The notes below the pieces were generated by a model. The model ran no database searches. It was given only the letters and a program-made list of their open reading frames with translations, and had not been told where the DNA came from. A stretch of DNA of 8,448 nt from Candidatus Bathyarchaeota archaeon (GTDB lineage Archaea > Thermoproteota > Bathyarchaeia > Bathyarchaeales > UBA233), in NCBI GenBank assembly GCA_029907045.1, contig JARYMR010000060.1:1-8448 (forward strand). Direction: 5' to 3'. Made by a program: the position numbers and the translations under genes. Shown here piece by piece: positions 1 through 5,229 of the stretch; position 1 is the stretch's first letter; every line of letters starts with the position of its first letter.

Positions 1-185
1 TCAAATATGTAATACGCTTCGAAAAACCCCTACCAATAAAAGAGACTTTTCTCAAAGACTTGAAGATTCACGGCAGAACCCTCCACGGTTTCCAGATTAG
101 TAAAGAAAAATTGAATTCCATTATAAGCAATGCTGAAAGGTTACAGCGTAAACCGTCTTCGAAGGTTTTTAACCACAACGCTTAA
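1..185 (+). CDS. C-terminal fragment of an unrecognised protein (5' end outside window)
   Basis: An open frame read from base 3 runs without interruption to a TAA at 183-185, giving 60 visible C-terminal residues. The other two plus frames hit stops early (base 10 in frame 1, about base 108 in frame 2), which supports this frame. The visible part is Lys-rich and mixed alpha/beta in character, with an early segment containing FEKPLPIKET and then HGRTLHGFQISKEKL, and it ends in a polar tail. There is no membrane segment, Cys cluster or catalytic motif I can name. Its stop codon sits inside the short A/T-rich block that probably holds the ssb promoter. The reading frame is well supported; the function is unknown. 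Confidence 0.6.
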   Translation, partial: KYVIRFEKPLPIKETFLKDLKIHGRTLHGFQISKEKLNSIISNAERLQRKPSSKVFNHNA

Positions 186-195
186 GTGTTTAAGG
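186..195 (+). promoter_or_regulatory. Candidate TATA-like box for ssb
   Basis: The sequence GTGTTTAAGG lies about 30 bases before the GTG at 224. Archaeal TATA boxes sit about 25-27 bases before the transcription start, so transcription would begin near 217 and the mRNA would be almost leaderless for GTG224. The same bases form the right arm of a small inverted repeat, CTTAA-gtgt-TTAAG (181-194). The match is weak and A/T-rich sequence is common here, so confidence is low. Confidence 0.25.
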
Positions 196-223
196 CAATG
201 TTATTTTGTTGTCAAAAATGTAG

Positions 224-712
224 GTGTTGAAAAGTTTGGCAGTTGAAGGTTTTTCGGGAAGCAGACAACCAGTAGACGTGAAAGTAGGCGAATTAACCCC
301 CCAATCTAGAGCAGTAAACGTCACAGCAAAAGTTGTTTCAAAAAGCGAAATCAGAAACATAGCCACAGGGAGAGATGGCGCTCCACACCGCGTATGCGAC
401 GCTTTAGTTGGCGACGAAACAGGATGCGTTTACCTAACTCTATGGGACGACAACATCGAAAAAGTAAACGAAGGCGACACAATAAAAATTGGAAATGGCT
501 ATGTAACCCTGTTTAGGGGTAACATGCGCTTAAACGTGGGCAGGTATGGCAACTTGGAAGTAGCAAAAGAAGCCTTAGCAGCCGAAGTGAACACTGAGAA
601 CAATTTGTCCAGCAAAGTTTACGAGCAAGAGCGAAGACCTTTCAGAGGACGTGGCAGAAGAGACTTCGGCGGAAGGGAAAGAAGGGGCGGTTATAGACAA
701 AGAAGATACTAA
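224..712 (+). CDS. ssb: Single-stranded DNA-binding protein, crenarchaeal SSB type (one OB fold, RG-rich tail)
   Basis: A 162-residue protein that should bind single-stranded DNA (possibly RNA) during replication, repair and transcription. The OB fold spans about residues 20-115. It carries the family stretch LVGDETGCVYLTLWDDN (61-77) and then NGYVTLFRGNMRLNVG. From recalled Sulfolobus SSB, W74, Y93 and F97 occupy the positions of its three base-stacking aromatics, so Trp-to-Tyr is the only change. Residues 137-162 are rich in Arg and Gly, and the chain ends YRQRRY, without the acidic tip of the Sulfolobus protein. GTG224 is the first possible start after an in-frame TAG. It adds about 18 residues that Sulfolobus SSB lacks. 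An internal GTG at 278 would give a 144-residue protein that starts like the Sulfolobus one, so the start is uncertain. The gene converges on the 767-1081 gene, with a pyrimidine-rich spacer (about 729-755) that may end transcription. Confidence 0.92.
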   Translation: MLKSLAVEGFSGSRQPVDVKVGELTPQSRAVNVTAKVVSKSEIRNIATGRDGAPHRVCDALVGDETGCVYLTLWDDNIEKVNEGDTIKIGNGYVTLFRGNMRLNVGRYGNLEVAKEALAAEVNTENNLSSKVYEQERRPFRGRGRRDFGGRERRGGYRQRRY

Positions 713-766
713 GGCTTTCGACTACACAGTTTCCATTCACTTTCTTCTAATCAACTTATTCTAGCT

Positions 767-1081
767 TCAACTCTCAACAGCAGTTTCTGCTTCTTTTATG
801 TATGCCAAAAAGCTGTAACCCTTCTTTTCCTCATGTTTCATTCCAATTTTGTTATACAAGCTTTTGATTATGGCTTTCTCAATAACCGCAGCGCCTAAAC
901 CAAAAATTTTACGTAAACCATCCGCAAACTCTTCAAGCTTAACGGGAATTTCTTCTTTTTTGACACCATATAAATTTTGAAGGTGAAAGTATACTGCTTC
1001 TCTACCACTCTCTCCAAGAGTTAGCAAACCCTCCTCCACAGCCTCAAGCAAAATTTGTTTGAAATTTTCCTTTTTGCTCAA
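767..1081 (-). CDS. Small NitrOD5-like putative output-domain protein
   Basis: A 104-residue soluble, mostly helical protein. Recognisable blocks are LTLGESGREAVYFHLQNLYG (21-40), then KKEEIPVKLEEFADGLRKIF (41-60), GLGAAVIEKAIIKSLYNKIG (61-80) and a C-terminal GYSFLAYIKEA. From memory this order of blocks matches the archaeal NitrOD5 family, a small domain often attached to signal-transduction modules; its biochemical function is not known to me. The frame stays open further upstream to 1225, but that part lies antiparallel inside the membrane protein gene and looks like nonsense. TTG at 1081-1079 was chosen because GGTGG (1092-1088) lies 6 bases before it and it begins 11 bases after the upstream stop codon. 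The tight spacing suggests translational coupling to the 7TM gene, so the pair may be a two-chain sensor and output. Confidence 0.75.
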   Translation of the reverse strand: MSKKENFKQILLEAVEEGLLTLGESGREAVYFHLQNLYGVKKEEIPVKLEEFADGLRKIFGLGAAVIEKAIIKSLYNKIGMKHEEKKGYSFLAYIKEAETAVES

Positions 1082-1095
1082 GGCTTTCCACCTTA
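1082..1095 (-). promoter_or_regulatory. Ribosome-binding site that decides the TTG start at 1081
   Basis: On the minus strand the upstream stop TAA (1095-1093) runs straight into GGTGG (1092-1088), then AAAGCC and TTG. The AAGGTGG block (1094-1088) matches part of the archaeal Shine-Dalgarno consensus GGAGGTGA at normal spacing. A ribosome ending the membrane protein would therefore sit on the next start. This is why the short 104-residue protein is preferred over the longer open frame. Confidence 0.6.
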
Positions 1096-1848
1096 AAATT
1101 CTTTTGCGTGGATGTAGAAGGCTAATAGGAAGAAGATGTAACCGAAATGATAAAAGAGTTCCAGAAAATGCCCACCGTAATAGGTTTCTTGTAGGGTTGT
1201 GTAGCTGAAGAGGATATCTCCACAAACATCCATAAAAATTCCTAAGTTAATGAGTAGCCAAGATTTCCCCAATTTTCCATTTATGAAAATTAATAGTCCG
1301 AGAAAAGAGACGGAAAGCAAAGCGACATCGAACAAAGGATACGCGAAATCCACAGCTAAAGTGAGCATATCCTCTTCTGAACTCACTACTGGAGTAATTA
1401 AAGTAAAGGATATAGCCAAAGCCAAAATAATTGCAAGCCCCATGATGGCAGCTAAGATTTTCTTCGACAAAACCGAACTAAAGGTTTTAACATAAAAGTA
1501 TAATGCGAAAAAGAAAGGAATATACCCCGCAATCCAAAAGGCATCAGCGATAGAGGGATATGGAACTTCCACATTCCAAATAAGCGTGTAACCCATCCAA
1601 ACAGATTCGCCCACAAACCAGAAAAACAATCCTATTATAAAGAGAAGCCAGATCCTTGAAAAGCGTTCTTCAATTTTACGCCAATACTTTTGCAATGAAA
1701 TTCCAGATACGACAACGGCTACACCAGCAATCACAGGAGGAAAAGCATTAGAGAAAAACGCCATAAATTCTGGATAATAGCTTTGAAAAGCGTAAATCAG
1801 CGCCAAGCCAACCATCAGAGCTAAAGCAATTTTATAGACGGTTAACAT
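1093..1848 (-). CDS. Polytopic 7TM-type membrane protein, putative sensor
   Basis: A 251-residue integral membrane protein with seven or eight hydrophobic helices, at about residues 5-22, 34-52, 66-86, 100-121, 130-152, 168-189, 195-215 and 231-247. Polar motifs lie at helix edges or inside helices: GESVW (80-84), PYPSIADAFWIAGYIP (96-111), DFAYPLFD (167-174), MDVCGD (206-211) and HFLELFYHFGY. The SIADAF..GY block and the buried acidic residues D102, D167, D174, D207 and D211 recall the N-terminal 7TM sensor modules of bacterial diguanylate cyclases and archaeal kinases. Unlike those, no output domain is attached: the chain ends HAKEF just after the last helix. The next gene, a putative output-domain protein, follows at once. 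The ATG at 1848 has GAGGAG (1865-1860) upstream, with an 11-base gap. The signal sensed is unknown, and a transport role is not excluded. Confidence 0.8.
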   Translation of the reverse strand: MLTVYKIALALMVGLALIYAFQSYYPEFMAFFSNAFPPVIAGVAVVVSGISLQKYWRKIEERFSRIWLLFIIGLFFWFVGESVWMGYTLIWNVEVPYPSIADAFWIAGYIPFFFALYFYVKTFSSVLSKKILAAIMGLAIILALAISFTLITPVVSSEEDMLTLAVDFAYPLFDVALLSVSFLGLLIFINGKLGKSWLLINLGIFMDVCGDILFSYTTLQETYYGGHFLELFYHFGYIFFLLAFYIHAKEF

Positions 1849-1859
1849 TGTCGCTGCCG

Positions 1860-1906
1860 CTCCTCATTTAACGGGAAGAGAGCCTTTCTTTTGCAATTAT
1901 TTTAAG
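1860..1906 (-). promoter_or_regulatory. Candidate promoter and Shine-Dalgarno site of the 7TM/output operon
   Basis: Read on the minus strand, CTTAAAAT (1906-1899) is a TATA-like box about 54 bases before the ATG at 1848. A start near 1877 would leave a leader of about 29 bases that includes GAGGAG (1865-1860). This TATA-to-start geometry recurs at the malic enzyme and the helix-hairpin-helix gene, which strengthens the call. Confidence 0.4.
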
Positions 1907-1981
1907 GTTAGGAATCGAGAATACAGATTCAGCCTAAACTAACCCTACTTTTGTTAATTTTTCTCAAATTATACCGCAACA

Positions 1982-2030
1982 TTTTAAAACATGAAAAATC
2001 ACAGACACAACCATTCACGTTAAAAGGAGA
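1982..2030 (+). promoter_or_regulatory. Candidate promoter and Shine-Dalgarno site of the malic enzyme gene
   Basis: TTTTAAAA (1982-1989) is a TATA-like box 50 bases before the ATG at 2039. AGGAGA (2025-2030) is a good ribosome-binding site 8 bases before the ATG. The predicted leader is about 27 bases. A second A/T block, AAATTATA (1967-1974), is an alternative TATA box. The rest of the 190-base divergent spacer (1849-2038) holds a T-rich run at 1948-1962 and a weak 6-base inverted repeat (GGTTAG 1906-1911, CTAACC 1939-1944), and no gene that I can see. Confidence 0.4.
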
Positions 2031-2038
2031 ATAAATAA

Positions 2039-3421
2039 ATGTCTAAACCAAAAAAGAAGGAAAGGAAACCAACAGTAGAAGAGTTGTTGGCAAAAGCAAA
2101 AAAACCATCCCAACTAGCACCGCCAATGCATAAGTTTTATGAAGGAAAGGTTCAAGTAATGCCAAAATGCGCCATAAAAAGCCCAGACGACTTCGCAATA
2201 TGGTACACGCCAGGCGTTGCCGCTCCATGCAAAGAGATTCAGGCGAATCCAGAAAAATCTTTTGAGCTTACAAATCGTTGGAATTATGTGGCTGTTGTTT
2301 CTGATGGAACCCGTGTTTTGGGTTTAGGCGATATAGGACCAGAAGCAGCCATGCCGGTCATGGAAGGAAAAGCATTACTATTCAAATATTTGGGCGGAGT
2401 AGACGCCTTCCCAATATGCCTAAAAACCAAAGACCCAGAAGAAATAATCCGAGCCTGCGAACTTATAGAGCCATCTTTCGGAGGCATAAACTTAGAAGAT
2501 ATTGAAAAGCCAAAATGTTTTTATGTTCTGGAAAAGGCAAGGGAACGCCTGCAAATTCCAGTTTGGCATGATGACCAGCAGGGAACAGCCACAGTGATAT
2601 TGGCTGGGTTGATAAACGCCTTTAAAATTGTTGGCAAAGACCCTAAAAAGAGCATGATAACCCTTATTGGAGCTGGCTCAGCCAACATCAGAACAGCCTA
2701 TGTGCTAATAAGATGGGGAATGAAGCCCGGCAACATAATAATGGTGGACACTAAAGGCATAATTCATGCAGGAAGAAAGGACATAACAAAAAAGGAAGAC
2801 CCATGGAAATACGACCTAGCTCAAAAAACAAATGCTGAAGGCAGAAGAGGCGACATAGCAGAAGCCTTCAAAGGAGTAGACGCAGTTGTTGCCGCATCAA
2901 AACCAGGACCAGACACGATAAAGAAGGATTGGATACGCACAATGGCAGACAACTCCATAGTCTTCGCCTGTGCAAACCCGATACCAGAAATTTGGCCGTG
3001 GGAAGCAAAAGAAGCAGGAGCCCGTATAGTGGCAACCGGCCGAAGCGACTTTCCAAACCAAGTTAACAACAGTTTGGGCTTCCCAGCCATTTTCAGAGGA
3101 GTCTTAGACGTAAAAGCGAAAACTGTAACGGATGACATGTGTATAGCTGCAGCCCAAGAATTGGCAAAGTTTGCAGAAGAAAGGGGAATGTATGAGAACG
3201 ATATTCTTCCAAGGATGGAGGAATGGGAAGTTTATCCGCGGGAGGCTGTTGCATGTGCATTAAAATCCATAGAACAAGGTGTGGCGAGAGTTAAACCAAG
3301 CAGAGAAGAACTTTATGAAAGGGCTGTGGCAATAATCCAAAATGCCAGAAACTCTGCTAAAGCGTTAATGAAAAGGGGCTTAATAAAACCGCCGCCACCA
3401 GAAAAAGAGCTTCTGAAATAG
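2039..3421 (+). CDS. Malic enzyme (malate dehydrogenase, oxaloacetate-decarboxylating), stand-alone type
   Basis: A 460-residue cytosolic enzyme expected to convert malate to pyruvate and CO2 while reducing NAD+ or NADP+, linking the C4 acid pool to pyruvate. The N-terminal malic domain shows IWYTPGVAAPC (Y56), the catalytic-lysine segment MEGKALLFKYLGG (K111), GGINLEDIEKP with metal-binding E153/D154, and VWHDDQQGTATV (175-185, D179). The Rossmann domain has GAGSANIRTA (211-220) with D237 at the end of the second strand, then CANPIPEIWP (311-320) and GRSDFPNQVNNSLGFP (334-349). Cofactor preference cannot be read safely. It lacks the phosphotransacetylase domain of the long bacterial NADP enzymes. 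It is longer than typical stand-alone bacterial forms (about 380-410 residues), through a Lys-rich N-terminus (about 1-30) and a helical C-terminal extension (about 411-460) with a PPPPE motif. The ATG start has a clear AGGAGA site. It has its own promoter and no metabolic partner gene nearby. Confidence 0.95.
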   Translation: MSKPKKKERKPTVEELLAKAKKPSQLAPPMHKFYEGKVQVMPKCAIKSPDDFAIWYTPGVAAPCKEIQANPEKSFELTNRWNYVAVVSDGTRVLGLGDIGPEAAMPVMEGKALLFKYLGGVDAFPICLKTKDPEEIIRACELIEPSFGGINLEDIEKPKCFYVLEKARERLQIPVWHDDQQGTATVILAGLINAFKIVGKDPKKSMITLIGAGSANIRTAYVLIRWGMKPGNIIMVDTKGIIHAGRKDITKKEDPWKYDLAQKTNAEGRRGDIAEAFKGVDAVVAASKPGPDTIKKDWIRTMADNSIVFACANPIPEIWPWEAKEAGARIVATGRSDFPNQVNNSLGFPAIFRGVLDVKAKTVTDDMCIAAAQELAKFAEERGMYENDILPRMEEWEVYPREAVACALKSIEQGVARVKPSREELYERAVAIIQNARNSAKALMKRGLIKPPPPEKELLK

Positions 3422-3440
3422 AAAAAGGGCTAGAACAACA

Positions 3441-3462
3441 CCAAATTTCAATTTTTATTTGG
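3441..3462 (+). terminator. Weak candidate terminator after the malic enzyme gene
   Basis: CCAAAT (3441-3446) can pair with ATTTGG (3457-3462) around a T-rich loop that includes five Ts (3452-3456). Archaeal termination depends mainly on T-rich tracts, and the position between this stop and the next promoter fits. The stem is short and A/T-rich, so the call is tentative. Confidence 0.3.
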
Positions 3463-3475
3463 AATTTGTCGAAAA

Positions 3476-3515
3476 TTATTTAAACTCTTCCATAGAACAT
3501 ACATGGGTAGGAGAG
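3476..3515 (+). promoter_or_regulatory. Candidate promoter and Shine-Dalgarno site of the helix-hairpin-helix membrane gene
   Basis: TTATTTAAAC (3476-3485) is a TATA-like box about 45 bases before the ATG at 3526. AGGAGAG (3509-3515) provides a ribosome-binding site, though its 10-12 base gap to the ATG is long. The leader would be about 20 bases. This suggests transcription independent of the malic enzyme gene. Confidence 0.4.
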
Positions 3516-3525
3516 AAAAGTCCAT

Positions 3526-3981
3526 ATGCGTTCAGATTATGCCCTATACACAGTAGCAATAATATTTTTCATAATAACAGCCATAGTGCTCGTCTATCAA
3601 GTGGAGTTTAAAGAGCTATGGGTTGTCACAACCGCCGTCTTAGGACTTCTCTTTATAGGGTTAGGCTATTCCCAAAGGGCAAAACCACAAGTAAGAGCCG
3701 CTGAGCCGACACCAACGCCCGCACCCCAGCTAACAGTCACAGAGGTTGTGGTGGAAGAAAAACCAGTAACCCCCGCTGAGGTTACGCCTCCAACTTTGGA
3801 GCTTACTCAAGTGAAGGGGATTAAGGAAAAGCGGGCTGGACAATTGAAGGCTGTGGGCATAAACAGTGTTGAAGATTTGGCAACGGCTTCAGCTAAAGAT
3901 TTGGCTGCAAAACTGAAGATTTCGCCGAAGATTGTTGAAAGATGGATTGACGACGCGCAGAAACTCGTTAAAAAATCCTGA
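3526..3981 (+). CDS. Membrane-anchored helix-hairpin-helix protein
   Basis: A 151-residue protein in three parts. Two hydrophobic helices at about residues 6-25 and 31-48 are joined by a very short loop. A Pro/Thr/Glu-rich linker (about 52-92) contains PTPTPAP. A C-terminal helix-hairpin-helix region (about 92-150) reads LTQVKGIKEKRAGQLKAVGI (92-111), then SVEDLATASAKDLAAKL, then a helix with VERWIDDAQKL. VKGIKEKRAGQL is the classical hairpin with Gly turns. The basic residues after the second helix (SQRAKPQVR) predict that N-terminus, linker and HhH domain are all cytosolic. HhH domains bind DNA backbone non-specifically or mediate protein contacts, so the protein could tether DNA or a DNA-processing partner to the membrane; that role is inference. 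It ends 22 bases from the stop of the convergent 4004-4273 gene. Confidence 0.85.
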   Translation: MRSDYALYTVAIIFFIITAIVLVYQVEFKELWVVTTAVLGLLFIGLGYSQRAKPQVRAAEPTPTPAPQLTVTEVVVEEKPVTPAEVTPPTLELTQVKGIKEKRAGQLKAVGINSVEDLATASAKDLAAKLKISPKIVERWIDDAQKLVKKS

Positions 3982-4003
3982 AAAAGGGGCTAAAAAGAGA
4001 AAT

Positions 4004-4273
4004 CTAACCTACAATGGTTAAGATTCTTATTATATTCCTTCTTTCAAGTCTTCTTAAAGCGTCCAAAAACTCGTTTTTCTTTTTCCCAGTTAAGTTGAAG
4101 TTTTGAATCATATCTTTAATTGGCATTTCTGGCTTCCCAAAACTCAAATTCCTCTTATAAAGATGCTTCACTATAGAACGTTCCAGCTTTCCACAACGCC
4201 ATGTAGTATTCCTAATAAGAACAGCTATAGCCCTTGCCAGCTTCTTCGTTTCTCCCCTTTTCTTCCGTGCCAA
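4004..4273 (-). CDS. Small basic protein of unknown function, possibly winged-helix-like
   Basis: An 89-residue protein I do not recognise. It is strongly basic: residues 1-11 are mainly Arg/Lys (MARKKRGETKK), and further basic clusters lie at 29-41, 64-67 and 74-83. Predicted helices fall at about 10-22, 29-41, 52-60 and 66-80, followed by a short hydrophobic strand IIRILTIVG at the end. This order, with a final helix rich in Arg (LDALRRLERRN), would suit a small DNA- or RNA-binding helix-turn-helix fold, but I see no decisive motif. The TTG at 4273 is the only upstream start, since an in-frame TGA lies three codons before it. It has no clear ribosome-binding site, and the shared A/T block is only about 20 bases away, so the start is uncertain. 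It diverges from the PPC gene, which is itself a putative nucleic-acid-associated protein. Confidence 0.65.
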   Translation of the reverse strand: MARKKRGETKKLARAIAVLIRNTTWRCGKLERSIVKHLYKRNLSFGKPEMPIKDMIQNFNLTGKKKNEFLDALRRLERRNIIRILTIVG

Positions 4274-4286
4274 TTTCTTTCACAAT

Positions 4287-4297
4287 AGATATATTTT
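4287..4297. promoter_or_regulatory. Shared TATA-like block between the small basic gene and the PPC gene
   Basis: The 73-base divergent spacer has one obvious A/T block, AGATATATTTT. Read rightward it lies about 54 bases before the ATG at 4347, the same geometry as the other promoters here, with AAGGGGA (4336-4342) as the ribosome-binding site. Read leftward (AAAATATATCT) it is only about 20 bases before the TTG at 4273. That would put transcription start at or slightly inside the codon, so the leftward use is less certain. Confidence 0.4.
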
Positions 4298-4346
4298 CCC
4301 AAACATTTTTAGGGTTTGCGCTTAACAAAGAAAATAAGGGGAAAAT

Positions 4347-4772
4347 ATGTTAAACGGAAAAACTGGAAGAGTATTCTTTTCCCGTTTATTTGAAGGCGAA
4401 GACTTAGCTGAAGCCATAAAAAAGCGTGTGATAGAAAGTGGAATAAAAGCTGGATTCTTCCTTTTGATTGGAACCCTAAAAGATGCAGTTTTGGGCTATT
4501 ACAAAAGTGGGCAGTATAAGGCAATTCGCTTAGAAGGCCCATTAGAAATAACTTCGTGCATTGGAAACATTGCTGTTGATGAGAATGGAGAGTTGATAAT
4601 TCATGCACATGTGGTTGTTTCAGATGAGAAGGGAGAAGCCTTTGGCGGTCACTTAATGAAGGATTCTCATGTTGGCGCCACAGCGGAACTAGTGATAGTT
4701 GAGGCTGAAGGTGTAAATTTGCAGAGAGCCTTTGATGATAAAACTGGGCTGAAACTTTGGAAGCTAGGATAA
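4347..4772 (+). CDS. PPC/DUF296 domain protein (AF0104-like)
   Basis: A 141-residue protein that is essentially one PPC (plants and prokaryotes conserved, DUF296) domain. The N-terminal part runs from GRVFFSRLFEGEDLAEAIKK (7-26) through SGIKAGFFLLIGTLKDAVLG (31-50). The conserved metal-site-like histidines appear in IIHAHVVVSD (H86, H88) and FGGHLMKDSHVGATAELVI (H102, H108). Structures known for this fold form trimers with a bound metal. In plants the domain accompanies AT-hook DNA-binding proteins, but this protein has no AT-hook and its basic residues are not clustered, so DNA binding is only a possibility. The start ATG has AAGGGGA 4-10 bases upstream. The last 9 bases overlap the end of the convergent acetyltransferase gene. 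The family call is firm; the function is open. Confidence 0.88.
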   Translation: MLNGKTGRVFFSRLFEGEDLAEAIKKRVIESGIKAGFFLLIGTLKDAVLGYYKSGQYKAIRLEGPLEITSCIGNIAVDENGELIIHAHVVVSDEKGEAFGGHLMKDSHVGATAELVIVEAEGVNLQRAFDDKTGLKLWKLG

Positions 4773-5216
4773 GTCTTTTCTTAAATATATTCCATGAACG
4801 TCTCCATAATAATGTTCAAGCTTCGCCACCCGCGTGTATCCAAGCTTTTGGTAAAGCCTTAAAGCTGCGACATTGTCTTCCCGAACTTCCAAGCCACATG
4901 ATTTAACACCCTTTTCTCTGAAGATTTCTTCAATTTTTTGTAATAACCTTTGGGCGATTCCCCTCCTGCGGTATGCGGGTGAAACGTCTATTGTAAGGAT
5001 ATGACCAGCTAAAGCGTTTCTTTCAATGTGTATCATGCCTATGATGAAGCCGACAATTTTATCGTCCATTTTAGCCACTAAACTTATGCAGTTGTAGTCA
5101 GTTAATAGGTTGGCAATGTGGTTTTTACTGAATGCCTCCTTTTTGAAGCATTCAGTCTCAATTTTATACAAATCATCCAACTGTTTTATTGAGGTGTCTT
5201 CTATTACTATTGACAT
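4764..5216 (-). CDS. rimI: RimI/Ard1-like GNAT N-acetyltransferase
   Basis: A 150-residue single-domain GNAT enzyme that should transfer acetyl from acetyl-CoA, most likely to protein N-termini. Archaeal members of this group act as broad N-terminal acetyltransferases, whereas bacterial RimI modifies ribosomal protein S18. The acetyl-CoA motif A is ILTIDVSPAYRRRGIAQRLL (73-92), with the pyrophosphate loop RRRGIA. Motif B is LEVREDNVAALRLYQKLGYT (109-128), followed by KLEHYYGDVHGIYLRKDL, the usual RimI ending. The ATG at 5216 is preceded by AAAGGAT (5230-5224) at good spacing, and the start lies 13 bases after the stop of the UPF0104 gene, so the two are probably one transcript. The 3' end overlaps the PPC gene by 9 bases. 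A 9-base inverted repeat lies inside codons 21-30. Confidence 0.9.
   Translation of the reverse strand: MSIVIEDTSIKQLDDLYKIETECFKKEAFSKNHIANLLTDYNCISLVAKMDDKIVGFIIGMIHIERNALAGHILTIDVSPAYRRRGIAQRLLQKIEEIFREKGVKSCGLEVREDNVAALRLYQKLGYTRVAKLEHYYGDVHGIYLRKDLS
5127..5156. repeat. Perfect 9-base inverted repeat inside the acetyltransferase gene
   Basis: ACTGAATGC (5127-5135) and GCATTCAGT (5148-5156) are exact reverse complements with a 12-base spacer. In the minus-strand mRNA this would make a 9-bp hairpin spanning codons 21-30, with a purine-rich AAAAAGGAG in its loop. It could be chance: about 8,400 positions times about 13 loop lengths, divided by 4^9, gives roughly 0.4 such repeats expected in a window this size. 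Confidence 0.6.
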
Positions 5217-5229
5217 TTGAGATATCCTT

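Noticed and set aside
1082..1225. Longer reading of the 767-1081 gene starting at 1225
   Set aside because: The extra 48 residues overlap the end of the 7TM gene in another frame and look like shadow translation. A ribosome-binding site and TTG lie just after the 7TM stop codon.
1250..1495. Plus-strand open frame opposite the 7TM gene
   Set aside because: It is a low-complexity Lys/Ser-rich shadow of a convincing membrane protein, with no ribosome-binding site.
1906..1944. Inverted repeat GGTTAG / CTAACC in the divergent spacer
   Set aside because: Six-base arms with a 27-base gap are expected by chance; mentioned only as part of the spacer description.
2821..3138. Minus-strand open frames opposite the malic enzyme
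   Set aside because: The plus strand encodes all malic enzyme motifs through this stretch; the antisense products show no family features.
3421..3995. Similar GAAAAAGGG(G)CTA strings right after two successive stop codons (3421-3433 and 3980-3992)
   Set aside because: They are purine-rich, short, differ by an indel, have no dyad, and a similar string occurs inside the malic enzyme gene near 3370.
4309..4608. Minus-strand open frame opposite the PPC gene
   Set aside because: Its product is Leu/Phe/His-rich shadow sequence, and the plus-strand PPC domain is intact.
4731..4755. Possible box C/D small RNA (TGATGAT followed by CTGA)
   Set aside because: The boxes are too close for a guide, no second box pair follows, and the bases encode the conserved end of the PPC protein.
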